The notes: generated from the letters alone by a model not told the origin. Counted from the stretch's first letter, positions 8,529-18,573 are shown. The stretch: DNA of 64,000 nt from an uncultured Desulfobacter sp. (GCF_963677125.1 NZ_OY781882.1:1496501-1560500); one strand, 5' to 3'. Numbers and translations: made by a program.

Positions 8529-10181
8529 TTATCCTGTGATTAACTCCCGTGCTTTAATCGCCAGTTTTTCCCTGAAAATCTTGGAATTATGACGAATATC
8601 CACGGGGAATTTATATTCAATAAATATATATTCAATACCGGCAGTCAAAGGGTTTTTGCCGGCAAGATCAGACAATTCCTGAATAAATTGTTTCTCGTTG
8701 GATAATTTTTCAAAAGGCTCCACAAACACCACGGGAATCTGTCGATTTTTAGGGCCAATACCTGTCAGGGCACTGCGGTAAACTTTTTCATGATTGTTGA
8801 ATATGGCCTCCACAGGGATGGTAAACAGGGTCTCTTTTCCGGTTTCAACCCGGTGGGCTTTTCTGCCGCAAAACCAGATTCTGCCCTTTGAATCCTTCCA
8901 GGCCAGATCCCCCATCCTGTGCCATATTTTACCGTCAGGGTCCTGTATTTTGGCCAAACGATCGGCATTGGCATTGTTAAAATAATGCTCGGTAACCAGA
9001 TCTGCCTTTACCGTTATTTCTCCCACCTGATTTTCAGGTACTTCCCGGGCATCCTGGATCTGGGTGATGGGCTCGTCGGAAATTTCGATCAATTTTACGT
9101 TTGTATCGGCAATGGGCCGCCCCACGCACATGCCAAACCCCTGCTCCGATAATTTTCTGGTTTCAGACAAAATCTCATGGGAACCGATAGATATAATGGG
9201 AACCGCTTCCGTGGCCCCATATGGCGTATGAATCTGTTTGCTATCGGAGAGCATAGATGAAAACTGTTCAATATTGGCAGGACTGACAGGGGCTCCTGCG
9301 GACACCACCCGGCGCAATGAGGGCAGTTTGATCTCGTTTTCCTTTCCGTATTTCCCCACCCGATTCAAAAGCGCCGGGGATGCAAACATATTGGTCACAC
9401 CATGGTTCTCAATGGCTTCAATAATTTTTACGGGATTCACCAATGCCGGTTTTGTGGGGTCCATGTCCGGGATCACTGCCGTCATGCCCAGGGCAGGGTC
9501 AAACAAAGCAAAAAGCGGAAAAGTGGGCAGGTCCACCTCATCAGCCGCAATTTGAAAATGGGACTGAATTTGACGAATCTGGGCCTCAAAGTTTCCATGG
9601 GTGTATATGACGCCCTTGGCAGGCCCTGTGGAGCCGGTTGTAAACACAATGGCAGCCGTTTCGTTCGCCGTGGTCTGCACCTGTTTGAAAGGTGCACCCG
9701 GGAACCTGTTCATCAGTTGATTCAGGGTATGCCCGCCCCAGAACCATTTTTTGCCCACCGTCACCCACCGTTTCACTGTTTTAAAATATCCGGGGCGAAG
9801 GGTTCGAAGCACATGGGCCTTTTCAATGCCGATAAAAGCCTTGGGCCGGCTTTGGGAAAGGCATTGCAGCATCCGGTCAATCCCCATGCCCGGATCCACC
9901 ACCACGGGCACAGCGCCGACCTTGAACATGGCAAATACAGTAAGAAAGAAGTCCATTCCCGGGGTTACCATTAAAATAGTGCGGGTCCCCCGGCCAATAC
10001 CGATACTGTCAAGACCTGCGGCAAGGCTGTCAGACTGCTGGTCAAGTTGGCGGAAGGTCAGCTGGCTGTACAAAACCCGACCGGCGCGATCCCGGGAGGC
10101 TGGGTAGACCACTGCCCGTTTGAACGGAAAAGTTTCAGCGGATTGTTTCAGGCTTTGGGCAATATTTGTATAGCGTGTCAT
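8529..10181 (-). CDS. oleC: OleC-type acyl-adenylating beta-lactone synthetase
   Basis: A 550-residue member of the AMP-forming synthetase family. The phosphate-binding loop is at ~181-190 (TTGSTGPAKG), followed by PYGATEA and the hinge region GDLAWKDSKGRIWFCGRK. In olefin biosynthesis OleC activates the 2-alkyl-3-hydroxy acid and closes it to a beta-lactone. Its place in a run with OleA and OleB supports this over an ordinary fatty acyl-CoA ligase. The start overlaps the stop of the upstream 224-residue gene (ATGA), so the two are translationally coupled. Confidence 0.85.
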   Translation of the reverse strand: MTRYTNIAQSLKQSAETFPFKRAVVYPASRDRAGRVLYSQLTFRQLDQQSDSLAAGLDSIGIGRGTRTILMVTPGMDFFLTVFAMFKVGAVPVVVDPGMGIDRMLQCLSQSRPKAFIGIEKAHVLRTLRPGYFKTVKRWVTVGKKWFWGGHTLNQLMNRFPGAPFKQVQTTANETAAIVFTTGSTGPAKGVIYTHGNFEAQIRQIQSHFQIAADEVDLPTFPLFALFDPALGMTAVIPDMDPTKPALVNPVKIIEAIENHGVTNMFASPALLNRVGKYGKENEIKLPSLRRVVSAGAPVSPANIEQFSSMLSDSKQIHTPYGATEAVPIISIGSHEILSETRKLSEQGFGMCVGRPIADTNVKLIEISDEPITQIQDAREVPENQVGEITVKADLVTEHYFNNANADRLAKIQDPDGKIWHRMGDLAWKDSKGRIWFCGRKAHRVETGKETLFTIPVEAIFNNHEKVYRSALTGIGPKNRQIPVVFVEPFEKLSNEKQFIQELSDLAGKNPLTAGIEYIFIEYKFPVDIRHNSKIFREKLAIKARELITG

Positions 10182-10852
10182 AAAAACTTCTTTTTTATTT
10201 TATACAAAGTTCCTTTAATCATGCCTTCAGGCGCTTTGGGCATGGCTTCTTTTAGCGGGACGGTCAGTTCCTGGGCTTTTCCCAGGGCCTCGTTGGCTGC
10301 TTGGATCATCTGTTCAACCGTCTGATCAATTTTTTCCTGTCCCTGGGTCTGGTTGACCTGGAACAGTACAAAGGTTTCTTTAATGGGTTTTTCCAATTTT
10401 TCAAAGGATTTTTTTAACGAATCCTGTCCTTTTACCCATACCTTTTTCTGGCCGTCGGCAATCTTCTTTTGATCCGGATACTTGGTGGCCACGGCATCAA
10501 TACGGGCAATTTCAGTTTCAAACAAAACCATCTCCCCGTTAAACGCAACTAAAGCATCGTAAAGTTCAGGCATTCGGGTAAAACAAAAGGAGAGCATCTC
10601 GTCGGGCAAGGTGACATGGGACAGGGGTATGGATTGATAAACCGGACCATCTTTTCCACCAGATTTTGAAAAAAATTTGGTGTACGCAAAAAAACCGCCA
10701 CCGCCCAAAACGCCCAGAATAATCAAAAGAATAATCAGCTTTTTTATTAATGATTTTTTCTTGGGTTTAACCGGCTTGGATTCCTCATCTGCTTTTTCCT
10801 CGACAGCCGGCTTCTCGGGCTCATCCTTTTTTTTCTTTTTTAATAATCCCAT
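10178..10852 (-). CDS. Single-pass membrane protein between oleB and oleC
   Basis: A 224-residue protein I do not recognise. The N-terminus is highly charged (GLLKKKKKDEPEK and more Lys/Glu to ~35), then one transmembrane helix at ~38-58 (LIILLIILGVLGGGGFFAY), then a ~165-residue, probably non-cytoplasmic, helical domain rich in Lys, Glu and Gln. No signal peptidase site or catalytic motif was seen. It overlaps oleC by four bases and starts 52 bases after oleB. The tight coupling suggests a role in the hydrocarbon or lipid pathway, for example anchoring the enzymes at the membrane; this is inference. Confidence 0.8.
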   Translation of the reverse strand: MGLLKKKKKDEPEKPAVEEKADEESKPVKPKKKSLIKKLIILLIILGVLGGGGFFAYTKFFSKSGGKDGPVYQSIPLSHVTLPDEMLSFCFTRMPELYDALVAFNGEMVLFETEIARIDAVATKYPDQKKIADGQKKVWVKGQDSLKKSFEKLEKPIKETFVLFQVNQTQGQEKIDQTVEQMIQAANEALGKAQELTVPLKEAMPKAPEGMIKGTLYKIKKKFL

Positions 10853-10904
10853 AACACCTCAATTTATCCGGCATATATCCGAAACTCAAGAATCAAAGAA
10901 AATG

Positions 10905-11816
10905 TCAGGGTAAAAACTTTTGAATCAATTCAAGGGTTGGGCCGGGTTTATCTTCGAACAGATAGTGGCCAGCATCCTCAAATACATGGGCACGGGATTG
11001 GGGGAATCTGTTTTTAAATTCGTTCAGGAAATAAACGTCAAAAACAAAATCCCGGGTTCCCCATAAAAACATGAGCTGATCCGGATCAAGGTTGCAAAGT
11101 GCCTGATCCACCTTCTGAACCCTGGCATAACTTCTGTCTTTTGCTGTTATCGGTATATCCTGGACAAATTTTAAGGTGGCAATGCGATTTTGCCAACTGT
11201 TGTATGGGGCAACAAGACCTTTTTTGACAGCAATTGAAAGCTGCGTTTCCGCGGCAAGATACAAAGCACCCCGGGCAAAAACATTGGCACCTAAAACAGC
11301 AGGCACGGCAAATGGCGCAAGATATTTAATGGCCCAAAGCGCTGCCGGAAAACGCTTAGACGACGGCAGAAAAAATCCGGAAGTGTTGGTGATTACAATT
11401 TTATCCACCCGCTCCAGATTATCCATGGCCCAGGCAAGTCCGATCATTCCGCCCCAGTCATGGACGATCAAAGATATTTTTTCATTAATATCCAGGCTTT
11501 CGACAAGGGCATCCAGGTCCGCCACTCTCTGATCCAAAGTGTAATCATACTTTTTTGCCGAGGGTTTGTCAGAAAAACCGCACCCGATATGATCCGGGGC
11601 AATGGCCCTGAAACGACCGGATAATCCCGTGATCAAATGCCGAAAATAAAAAGACCACGTGGGATTGCCATGGACCATGAGAACCGGCCTGCCGTTACCC
11701 TGATCCACATAATGCATCTGATTCCCGTTGATTTGGGCATAATGGGGCTCAAATGGATAAAGGCGCTCAAACCCTGCAGTGGAGGTCCGCTGCCCGTTTA
11801 TAATTCGTGTTACCAT
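10905..11816 (-). CDS. oleB: OleB-type beta-lactone decarboxylase (alpha/beta hydrolase)
   Basis: A 303-residue alpha/beta hydrolase of the haloalkane-dehalogenase type. It has HGNPTWSFYFRHL (oxyanion region), the nucleophile Asp120 in VHDWGG and the catalytic His284 in EDAGHYLFED. In the Ole pathway OleB removes CO2 from the beta-lactone to give an internal alkene. Its start lies inside the last seven bases of oleA, so the two are coupled. Alone it could be called a haloalkane dehalogenase; the ole context makes OleB far more likely. Confidence 0.87.
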   Translation of the reverse strand: MVTRIINGQRTSTAGFERLYPFEPHYAQINGNQMHYVDQGNGRPVLMVHGNPTWSFYFRHLITGLSGRFRAIAPDHIGCGFSDKPSAKKYDYTLDQRVADLDALVESLDINEKISLIVHDWGGMIGLAWAMDNLERVDKIVITNTSGFFLPSSKRFPAALWAIKYLAPFAVPAVLGANVFARGALYLAAETQLSIAVKKGLVAPYNSWQNRIATLKFVQDIPITAKDRSYARVQKVDQALCNLDPDQLMFLWGTRDFVFDVYFLNEFKNRFPQSRAHVFEDAGHYLFEDKPGPTLELIQKFLP

Positions 11817-12862
11817 TCCACCCCCAGAAAATAGCAGTTAAGTCCGGATCCCACCCCGACAAAAACCACAAAGTCTCCGGGCACAAAGAATCCGCGTTCA
11901 TCGCCAATGGCCGCGGAAATCGGCAGGGACACCGAACCCACATTGCCCAGAAAAGGAAAGGTGGAAAAATCTTTTTTCCGGTCAATATTCATGGCCGTAT
12001 AAAACCTGTTGTGATGGCCCTCCCCCACCTGGTGACCCACTATTTTATCCGGCTGCTCCGCTGTTAAATTAAACTCTTTGCGGAACATTTCATAGGTTTC
12101 CACAACCAGCTCCACGCCGTGATCAAGCACCTTCTGGGCGTTGGTACGCATGATCACCTTTGACTCCGTAGGCATACCCTTATCTTCAAATCCCCAGGAA
12201 CAAAGATTCCAGTGACGGATGGCATTGTTCACCACCCCGCCTTTAACCGCATGGCGCTGGGTCAAAGGGTTGCCCAGGGTCCCGTCAGTCAGCAAAATTG
12301 CCGCCGCACCGGAGCCGCCGGTCATGGTGGCCACAGCTTCCCTGTAAAAATCAATGCTCTTGTGGGTGTTGATCTCTTCAATGGTTGCGTCCACAATCTG
12401 CCGGGCCGACTCACAGGAGACCACCAGCCCGGCTTTAATATGCCCAAGCTGGATCTCATTGGCCACATGAACCATACCCGTAATCATGCCTAAACATGCA
12501 GATTTTACATCATAGACATGAGCCTGCGGCCCCACGCCGATCATGTCTGCTACCGCACAGGATGTAGCCGGTTCAAACCCGTCCTGGCACACCCCGCAGA
12601 AACACAGTGCCCCAAGTTCCTTGGGGCTGATACCTGCTTCATCCAGGGCCCGCTTGCCTGCCACAGCCGCATGTTCGGCCAGGGTATGGTCCTCATCCCA
12701 GTACCGGCGTTCCCGGATGCCTGTCAACGCCTCCAGTTGGCCGGGTACAAATCCCACAGCCTCAAAAAAAGGGGCCAGTTTTTCATCAATTTCCTGACTG
12801 GTCACAATATGGGGAGCCAGTTCATATCCAAAGGATTCAATAAACACCTTGTCGTACTTCAT
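11810..12862 (-). CDS. oleA: OleA-type acyl-CoA condensing thiolase
   Basis: A 350-residue thiolase-fold protein related to KAS III. The catalytic triad reads Cys123 (KSACLGM), His277 (GHQVGEG) and Asn307 (FLGNVGS). OleA joins two long acyl chains head to head to a 2-alkyl-3-keto acid, the first step to long-chain olefins or ketones. Its length and triad fit OleA rather than FabH (~320 residues). Its ATG overlaps the TGA of the PfaC-like gene as ATGA, which links production of acyl chains and condensation in one message. Confidence 0.87.
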   Translation of the reverse strand: MKYDKVFIESFGYELAPHIVTSQEIDEKLAPFFEAVGFVPGQLEALTGIRERRYWDEDHTLAEHAAVAGKRALDEAGISPKELGALCFCGVCQDGFEPATSCAVADMIGVGPQAHVYDVKSACLGMITGMVHVANEIQLGHIKAGLVVSCESARQIVDATIEEINTHKSIDFYREAVATMTGGSGAAAILLTDGTLGNPLTQRHAVKGGVVNNAIRHWNLCSWGFEDKGMPTESKVIMRTNAQKVLDHGVELVVETYEMFRKEFNLTAEQPDKIVGHQVGEGHHNRFYTAMNIDRKKDFSTFPFLGNVGSVSLPISAAIGDERGFFVPGDFVVFVGVGSGLNCYFLGVEW

Positions 12863-15800
12863 CTTTTCCTCCAGTACGCCTCAAGATCCTGGCGGGTCAC
12901 ACCTTCCAATTTCATTCCCATATCCTTGTAAAACACAATTTCAAGGTCATCAGAAAACATATGGGCATCCGCCGTCACAAAAGGCTGGGGTTCATATCCG
13001 ATTGTTTTTATTTCAATGTCGTAAAGGGCTTTTTTCGTGGCCCGGGTCACAGGTCCCCGGCACTTTAAATCACTTTCATTGTTTTCCAGCACATTATAAC
13101 AAATGTCATCATTGGGCAGCACCCAGCCCATGCGCTGGACAAAAACCCTCAGTGTATGGGCACAGCACTCATACATCAAGGTTCCCGGCATCACCATGTC
13201 ATCAATGAAATGGCAGGTCAAAAACCAGTCATCGGGATGGATATCCGCCTGGGCAATGATCCGCCCCATGCCGAAACGCCCGCCGGTGGGGTCCAGGTCA
13301 AGCACCCGGTGGATCAGATGCATCCGTCCGCCGGGCAACCACTGATTTTTTCCAGTGCGCTTTCCTTGAAACGCCTTGCCGAATGCGGTTTCAAGATCCC
13401 CTGTGCGAAGGGCATCCACCTGATTGTCATCCAGACTCAGGCGTTTTACCGGTGCAAACCAGGCAGGTGCCGGTTCCTGGATATTCATCTCCTTATCTTC
13501 TTTTTTCAGGATAATGCCACCGGAATTTTCCACCTCCTGTTCGGTGAAAAAGCCTGCGCAGCCGTCGCGCATGGAGATAAAGGGCAGCTGATTAATGTAT
13601 CCTTGATAATGAAAAAAGAAAAGATAGATATCACCCTGCCTTAAAAACCGGTCGATCTCAATATGATACTCAATCGTTTCGCCGGGCACCGGCAGGCTGC
13701 GGTGGAACGTCACCTTGGCATCAAGGAGTCTGTATTTGCGTTTGCCTTGAACCACATGGTCTATTCCCAGCCAGGAACAAAGAAAAAGATCAGCCTGACC
13801 CGCTTCAATGGAGATGGAGACCGGGGCTTTGCCGCCATCCAGATACCAGGCATTTTCATGTACATCATGCTGCGTGACCACTTTACCGGAGGTTAAAGAG
13901 AGTTTTTCCCCATGAACGGATACAATGCGATCTACCAGCATTAAAGGTTCGTCGGGCAACCGCACCCGGACCGGGTAAGTGTCAATGATATCAAAATCAG
14001 ATCCAAGCACGTTCCCGGCTTTTCCCACGGCAAATTCAAGGCATTGGTTTCGATCCATGAACACGTCGAAAGTCTTGGAAATTTCCTGGGGCGAGCAAAC
14101 AGGCTCCACACCGGTTGACGCATCCCATCCACTTGCCACGGCACCGGCAATGGCGGCAAGCTGTTCGGTCATAGCCTGGGTGTTTTGGGCGGATAATTCC
14201 AAAAACCGTTCATGGGCCCTGGCTGTCACCGTCTGGGTCTGCGCCAGCAGTCCCGGGATTGTGTCACAGGGGATGGACAGAGGTGTTTCAGGCGGCCCGG
14301 CATAGGAATTTCCTGTTTCAAAAACCTCGTTACCAATCAAATTTTGTGAAATAGGTGGTCGGGTCACGGGAATCCGGATACAGGTGGGTGAATTTGTGCT
14401 TTTTCCCACATCCATTGGAATTGTACAGGCATAGCCGCCTTGCCCTGAATCATGGTGGCCGGATAAGACAACATGCCCGGCAATACCATCCCGGGTCAGG
14501 CTTCCTGCAACAGCGGTTTGGGGAACAGCCGGATTATCAGACAAAGGGCCTGGAAATTTTCGGCAATACAAACACAATGCGGCCGCCGTAATGGTAAAAA
14601 GACCTGAAGCCGCCCCTGTATGACCGGATAAGACAGAAGGGCAAAAAACCGGCAACCTGTTAGATCCCAGCCCGGCAACCTCCCCTGCCCCCAGAAAATG
14701 GGACGCACTGTGCGTTACGGCACCCAACCCGATATCATTGAAGTTCATACCGGCATGATCCAGTGCCGTTTCTAAGGACTTTTGGACAACCATAGATCGT
14801 GAAACTTCGGCCTGTTCACCGTACTCGCCTGAAAGGGCAGCCCCCCCAGATCGTCCCACACCATTGACCACGGCATAAATCCGGTCATTATCCCTTTGCG
14901 CAGCCGCCAGGGGTTTAATTACCAATGCCACAGCCCCTTCCGAAGGAAACGCCATGGGATCTGTACCGGTCAAAACCAGATCCCGGGTAAAACTTCTGAT
15001 GTCGCCGGCAAGATCCACAGCCGCGCATAAAAAGGTGTCGGTCTCCCCTGCGGACAGGGATTTGACGGCAATATCAATAGCCGTCTGTCCCGACGCTTCA
15101 TCCGCAGATAACGTAAAACAGGGACCGCCCAGTTTAAAAGCCCGGGCCAGACGGGATGCCACAATGCCCCCAAGGGCACCCAATGTTGAATCAAAATTTA
15201 ATGACGGCCCGATGGTGTCCAGCAAATCTTTTGAAACATCGTTTTCCTGCCCCTGAAGCTGCCACCGTAAATGGTAGTCCGTGGCACCAAAATCAAAATC
15301 AATGCCCACGGCACACCCCATATTTACCCGGGGTGGTTGCGATGGTTCCGGTTTGGGAGAGATGCCGGCATCTGCCAGGGCGCCCAGTGCCGCTTTGAGC
15401 ATCACCAGATGCTGGGGCAGAATCCGGTTCATTTGGTTGGGCGGGATATTGAAATCTTTAAGATCAATGCTCAGTTCATTTATGAACTGGGTTAAAGCGC
15501 TGCGGATTTCAGGGGACAGATGATCGGCTCTGCGCCAACGGGCGTCTCCGGGACTGCCGACAGAGGCATTTTCACCAAAGATAAGTTGAGAAAATTCTCC
15601 GAGACAGTCCGCACCACCCGAAATCAGCCCCATGCCAACAATGGCACAAGGCACACTTTTTTCATTTTCAACTGGGGCAGCTGGAACATTCACTGCATAA
15701 TTGCGTGATTCGGCCTTAAAAGATTCCACAAGGATCTGGGCATTGATGCCGCCAAACCCAAATGCAGAAACAGCTGCCCGCAAAGATTCTCCGTCGCGTG

Positions 15801-17070
15801 CAGAATTCCAGACAGCAGGCGCCTCTTGCACCCTGACACCGGTATTTTTAAACGGCGAGTCATCGGGCAGGGCATTGAAATTATTTGATGGCGGCAGCAG
15901 GCCCTGGTTCATGGCCATGACCGTTTTGATAAATCCGGCCGCACCCGCGCCGGTCAGCAGGTGGCCGATATTGGACTTGACCGATCCAATGGCCAAAGCG
16001 GTGTCCATGCACTTATATTTTTTAAGCATCTGCATGATACTATGGACTTCCACCTGATCCCCCTTGGGGGTTCCGGAACCGTGGCACTCCATGTACTGAA
16101 CATCATCAAAGGACCAACCGGCCATATCAAAGGCTCTGGTCATGGCCCGGACCTGTCCTTCACTGGCCGGGGCCACCAGGGTGCCTTCGATGTCGTTACT
16201 CACCCCCCAGCCTTTGATCACAGCATAAATTGTATCTCGGCAGGCCAGGGCATCGTCCAGGCGTTTGAGCAGGACCAGACCGGCACCCTCCCCCACCACC
16301 AGCCCATTGGCATCCCTGTCAAAGGGGGCGCACCGGCCTGTGGGTGACAGGGCCTGGAGCTGGGTAAATCCCACCTGGGTGTAAAGGGACTGGGGACGGG
16401 ATACCCCACCGGCCACCATGGCATCCACCTTGCCTGACAGCAGTTGCTCGCAGGCAAGCTTTATGGAAAACAGAGACGAAGCACAAGCTGCATCCAAAGT
16501 AAAACTGCCGCCGGTCAATCCCAATACCCTTGCCAAAATTGATGCGGGTGCAGACAGCATGCCGACACCCCAGGCCTGTTGCCAAGAGGGCATTGACGGA
16601 TTTGGCGTCAAAAAAAGATTATGGGTCAACCGTGATGCCCCCGGTGTGGGCAGGGCAATGGCAGCAAGAGCCACCCCTGTGCGCTCCCGGCTTTTTTTTA
16701 AAAGCCGGGAATTGCCAATCAAATCAATTCCGGCGGCAAGGGTTAAATGGTGCACCGGGTCCAGGGCATAAAAAAAATCACTACCCAATCCATGCGTGGC
16801 CATGTCCGCTCCTAAAAAATCACAATCGGCAGGATTGAACACGGATGGGGAAATCAGTCCGGCAAACCGGCTGCAGGCCCGGTCCGGCAACGGCGATCCG
16901 GTGCGGTTGTCTACCATAATCTCAGGCGGCACTCCCCATCGGTCTTGGGGGACCGGGATTACACTGGATTTTTTCGCCATGACATTGGCAATGAATTGTT
17001 GGGTATCACAGGCCCCGGGAAAAATACCGGACATGCCGACCACGGCAATATCTACGCGTTTCGAATACAT
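12859..17070 (-). CDS. pfaC: PfaC-like polyunsaturated fatty acid synthase subunit (KS-CLF-DH-DH)
   Basis: A 1403-residue multidomain synthase. KS1 (1-~455) has a full active site: Cys196 (DAACASS), His330 (CHGSGT) and His370 (NIGH). The second KS-like unit (~472-900) reads TLSADEASG with Glu658 where the catalytic Cys should be, so it is a chain-length factor. Two FabA-like hotdog dehydratase regions follow (~1010-1190 with SISIEAGQADLFL, and ~1200-1403 with CHFIDDMVMPGTLMYE). This order matches PfaC. Acyltransferase, tandem carrier, ketoreductase (PfaA/B) and enoyl reductase (PfaD) parts are not in the window. The start at 17070 has GGGG just upstream; the frame extends 49 codons further without support. 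Coupled to oleA. Confidence 0.85.
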   Translation of the reverse strand: MYSKRVDIAVVGMSGIFPGACDTQQFIANVMAKKSSVIPVPQDRWGVPPEIMVDNRTGSPLPDRACSRFAGLISPSVFNPADCDFLGADMATHGLGSDFFYALDPVHHLTLAAGIDLIGNSRLLKKSRERTGVALAAIALPTPGASRLTHNLFLTPNPSMPSWQQAWGVGMLSAPASILARVLGLTGGSFTLDAACASSLFSIKLACEQLLSGKVDAMVAGGVSRPQSLYTQVGFTQLQALSPTGRCAPFDRDANGLVVGEGAGLVLLKRLDDALACRDTIYAVIKGWGVSNDIEGTLVAPASEGQVRAMTRAFDMAGWSFDDVQYMECHGSGTPKGDQVEVHSIMQMLKKYKCMDTALAIGSVKSNIGHLLTGAGAAGFIKTVMAMNQGLLPPSNNFNALPDDSPFKNTGVRVQEAPAVWNSARDGESLRAAVSAFGFGGINAQILVESFKAESRNYAVNVPAAPVENEKSVPCAIVGMGLISGGADCLGEFSQLIFGENASVGSPGDARWRRADHLSPEIRSALTQFINELSIDLKDFNIPPNQMNRILPQHLVMLKAALGALADAGISPKPEPSQPPRVNMGCAVGIDFDFGATDYHLRWQLQGQENDVSKDLLDTIGPSLNFDSTLGALGGIVASRLARAFKLGGPCFTLSADEASGQTAIDIAVKSLSAGETDTFLCAAVDLAGDIRSFTRDLVLTGTDPMAFPSEGAVALVIKPLAAAQRDNDRIYAVVNGVGRSGGAALSGEYGEQAEVSRSMVVQKSLETALDHAGMNFNDIGLGAVTHSASHFLGAGEVAGLGSNRLPVFCPSVLSGHTGAASGLFTITAAALCLYCRKFPGPLSDNPAVPQTAVAGSLTRDGIAGHVVLSGHHDSGQGGYACTIPMDVGKSTNSPTCIRIPVTRPPISQNLIGNEVFETGNSYAGPPETPLSIPCDTIPGLLAQTQTVTARAHERFLELSAQNTQAMTEQLAAIAGAVASGWDASTGVEPVCSPQEISKTFDVFMDRNQCLEFAVGKAGNVLGSDFDIIDTYPVRVRLPDEPLMLVDRIVSVHGEKLSLTSGKVVTQHDVHENAWYLDGGKAPVSISIEAGQADLFLCSWLGIDHVVQGKRKYRLLDAKVTFHRSLPVPGETIEYHIEIDRFLRQGDIYLFFFHYQGYINQLPFISMRDGCAGFFTEQEVENSGGIILKKEDKEMNIQEPAPAWFAPVKRLSLDDNQVDALRTGDLETAFGKAFQGKRTGKNQWLPGGRMHLIHRVLDLDPTGGRFGMGRIIAQADIHPDDWFLTCHFIDDMVMPGTLMYECCAHTLRVFVQRMGWVLPNDDICYNVLENNESDLKCRGPVTRATKKALYDIEIKTIGYEPQPFVTADAHMFSDDLEIVFYKDMGMKLEGVTRQDLEAYWRKR

Positions 17071-17138
17071 GGAGCCCCATATAATTGACCCGGAAAAAGA
17101 TTGCAAGAAAGCTTTGTAAAACTTGTGTAAAACGCTCC

Positions 17139-17849
17139 TTATTCCAGCATCGCTACTATGCCTTGGAAAACTGAACGGAATAAAAGCAGACAAGTAAACA
17201 GGGACAGGCCTGTACAAATCAGGATATCAGTTTTTCCTGATTTGCGGCGCTCCTCATACCCAAAAAGAAATGCCAGGATAAAGCCTGCGGCAAACCCGCC
17301 GCCATGGCCCCAGTTGTTGATATTCGGCAGGATCAGTCCAATCAATACCAGGCTGAAAATCCAGGACTTGGTCTGATCAAACACCATCTTCCCCCAGATA
17401 CCGCCCCGGGACCAGCCAAAATAAAACAGCGCACCGATCAGCCCGCAAAGACCGGCAGATGCCCCGATGGTCAACGGCACACCACCCAGACAGGAGAGAA
17501 AAAAACCTCCGGCACCCGAAAGGATATAGATGGACAGCATCCGATAAAGTCCGAACTCTTTTGTCGTGAGTGGGGCCAGGGTGCGAAGCGCCAGCATATT
17601 GAACAGGATGTGCAGCAAACTGCCGTGCAACCAGTTTGCGGTAAACACATTGCTCCAGTCATGGGTTAAGGCCAAAGCCATGGTTCCGGAAGCACCCAAA
17701 AAAATCAGGGCGTCACTGGACGGCGCCAGGGCGGTTAAAGGATTCATATTAAAATGAAGTCCCCGGGAGAAGAGCAGGGAAACGACATACATAATAACGT
17801 TGATCCAGATCAGGACCTGAATCGTAAATTTTGTGCGGCTATCTATCAT
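17139..17849 (-). CDS. Rhomboid-family intramembrane serine protease
   Basis: A 236-residue protein with about six transmembrane helices. The rhomboid catalytic features are visible: the HILFN segment in helix 2 (His and Asn of the oxyanion hole), the nucleophile Ser in GASAG, and the catalytic His in WGHGGGFAAGF. Rhomboids cleave membrane proteins within the bilayer. It begins the run leading to the PfaC-like gene (68 bases between them) and follows a 190-residue gene by 38 bases. A link with lipid synthesis is only by position. Confidence 0.88.
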   Translation of the reverse strand: MIDSRTKFTIQVLIWINVIMYVVSLLFSRGLHFNMNPLTALAPSSDALIFLGASGTMALALTHDWSNVFTANWLHGSLLHILFNMLALRTLAPLTTKEFGLYRMLSIYILSGAGGFFLSCLGGVPLTIGASAGLCGLIGALFYFGWSRGGIWGKMVFDQTKSWIFSLVLIGLILPNINNWGHGGGFAAGFILAFLFGYEERRKSGKTDILICTGLSLFTCLLLFRSVFQGIVAMLE

Positions 17850-17887
17850 AACGAAAAATGAAGTCTGTGTTAGCGCTTGTTAGATAA

Positions 17888-18460
17888 TCAGTGAATGGTG
17901 ATATCTTTTATTGTCACGGCCCCCAGGTACTCTTTGACCGCCCCCAGGGTCAGGGCAAACATCTTGGTTCCGGTAAGGATAACCATTGGGTCATCCGGAG
18001 TCCCGCAGGCATTGGCAAACACAGGGCCCATAACACCTGTGGGATCGGCGTCTTCGGTCTGATTTTCCTGCATCTGTTTCACAAAAGTATCAAGGCGCTC
18101 CTTGAGTATGTTGAAATAATCAACCCGGGTACCTGTGGTGGTTTCGGTCAGGGTTGAAACATTGTTGGAAATCTCACGGATCTCTTCCCAAAAGGCCTGG
18201 GTCAGCGGGGCCTTGTTTTTATCTGATGTCGGCATGAAAAAGGCAAGCCCCCACCCCACACTCAAAATTTTGAGAATGGCCAGTTCATATTCTAGGCGAT
18301 TAAGGTCTATGGGGTGCCCTTGGGGGATTGTGCCTAAAAGAGATTTAATGTCAGCCCTGTCAATGGCAAAGGCTGAAAGATTTTCTGCCACCTGGTCCAC
18401 GGTAAGGATACCTGCCGGGTTATCTTGCATTTTGGAAAACTGTCCTTTGTCTGCATTCAT
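17888..18460 (-). CDS. Unrecognised 190-residue protein
   Basis: I do not recognise this protein. It is soluble, with no signal peptide; a mildly hydrophobic segment lies near 65-80 (ILKILSVGWGLAFFMP), and the C-terminal half contains PVFANACGTPDDPMVILTGT. It is first in the minus-strand run that continues with the rhomboid protease and the PfaC-ole genes, and it faces the sirtuin gene across a 113-base divergent promoter region. Confidence 0.65.
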   Translation of the reverse strand: MNADKGQFSKMQDNPAGILTVDQVAENLSAFAIDRADIKSLLGTIPQGHPIDLNRLEYELAILKILSVGWGLAFFMPTSDKNKAPLTQAFWEEIREISNNVSTLTETTTGTRVDYFNILKERLDTFVKQMQENQTEDADPTGVMGPVFANACGTPDDPMVILTGTKMFALTLGAVKEYLGAVTIKDITIH

Positions 18461-18573
18461 CTGTATTTTGATTTACCTTTACCTCATATCAAAATTTGGT
18501 TATCTTTAACCGCTAAATGGATAAAATAACAATACCCTGGTCAAGTGTAAACCCCGGAAGGTAATGATATGTT

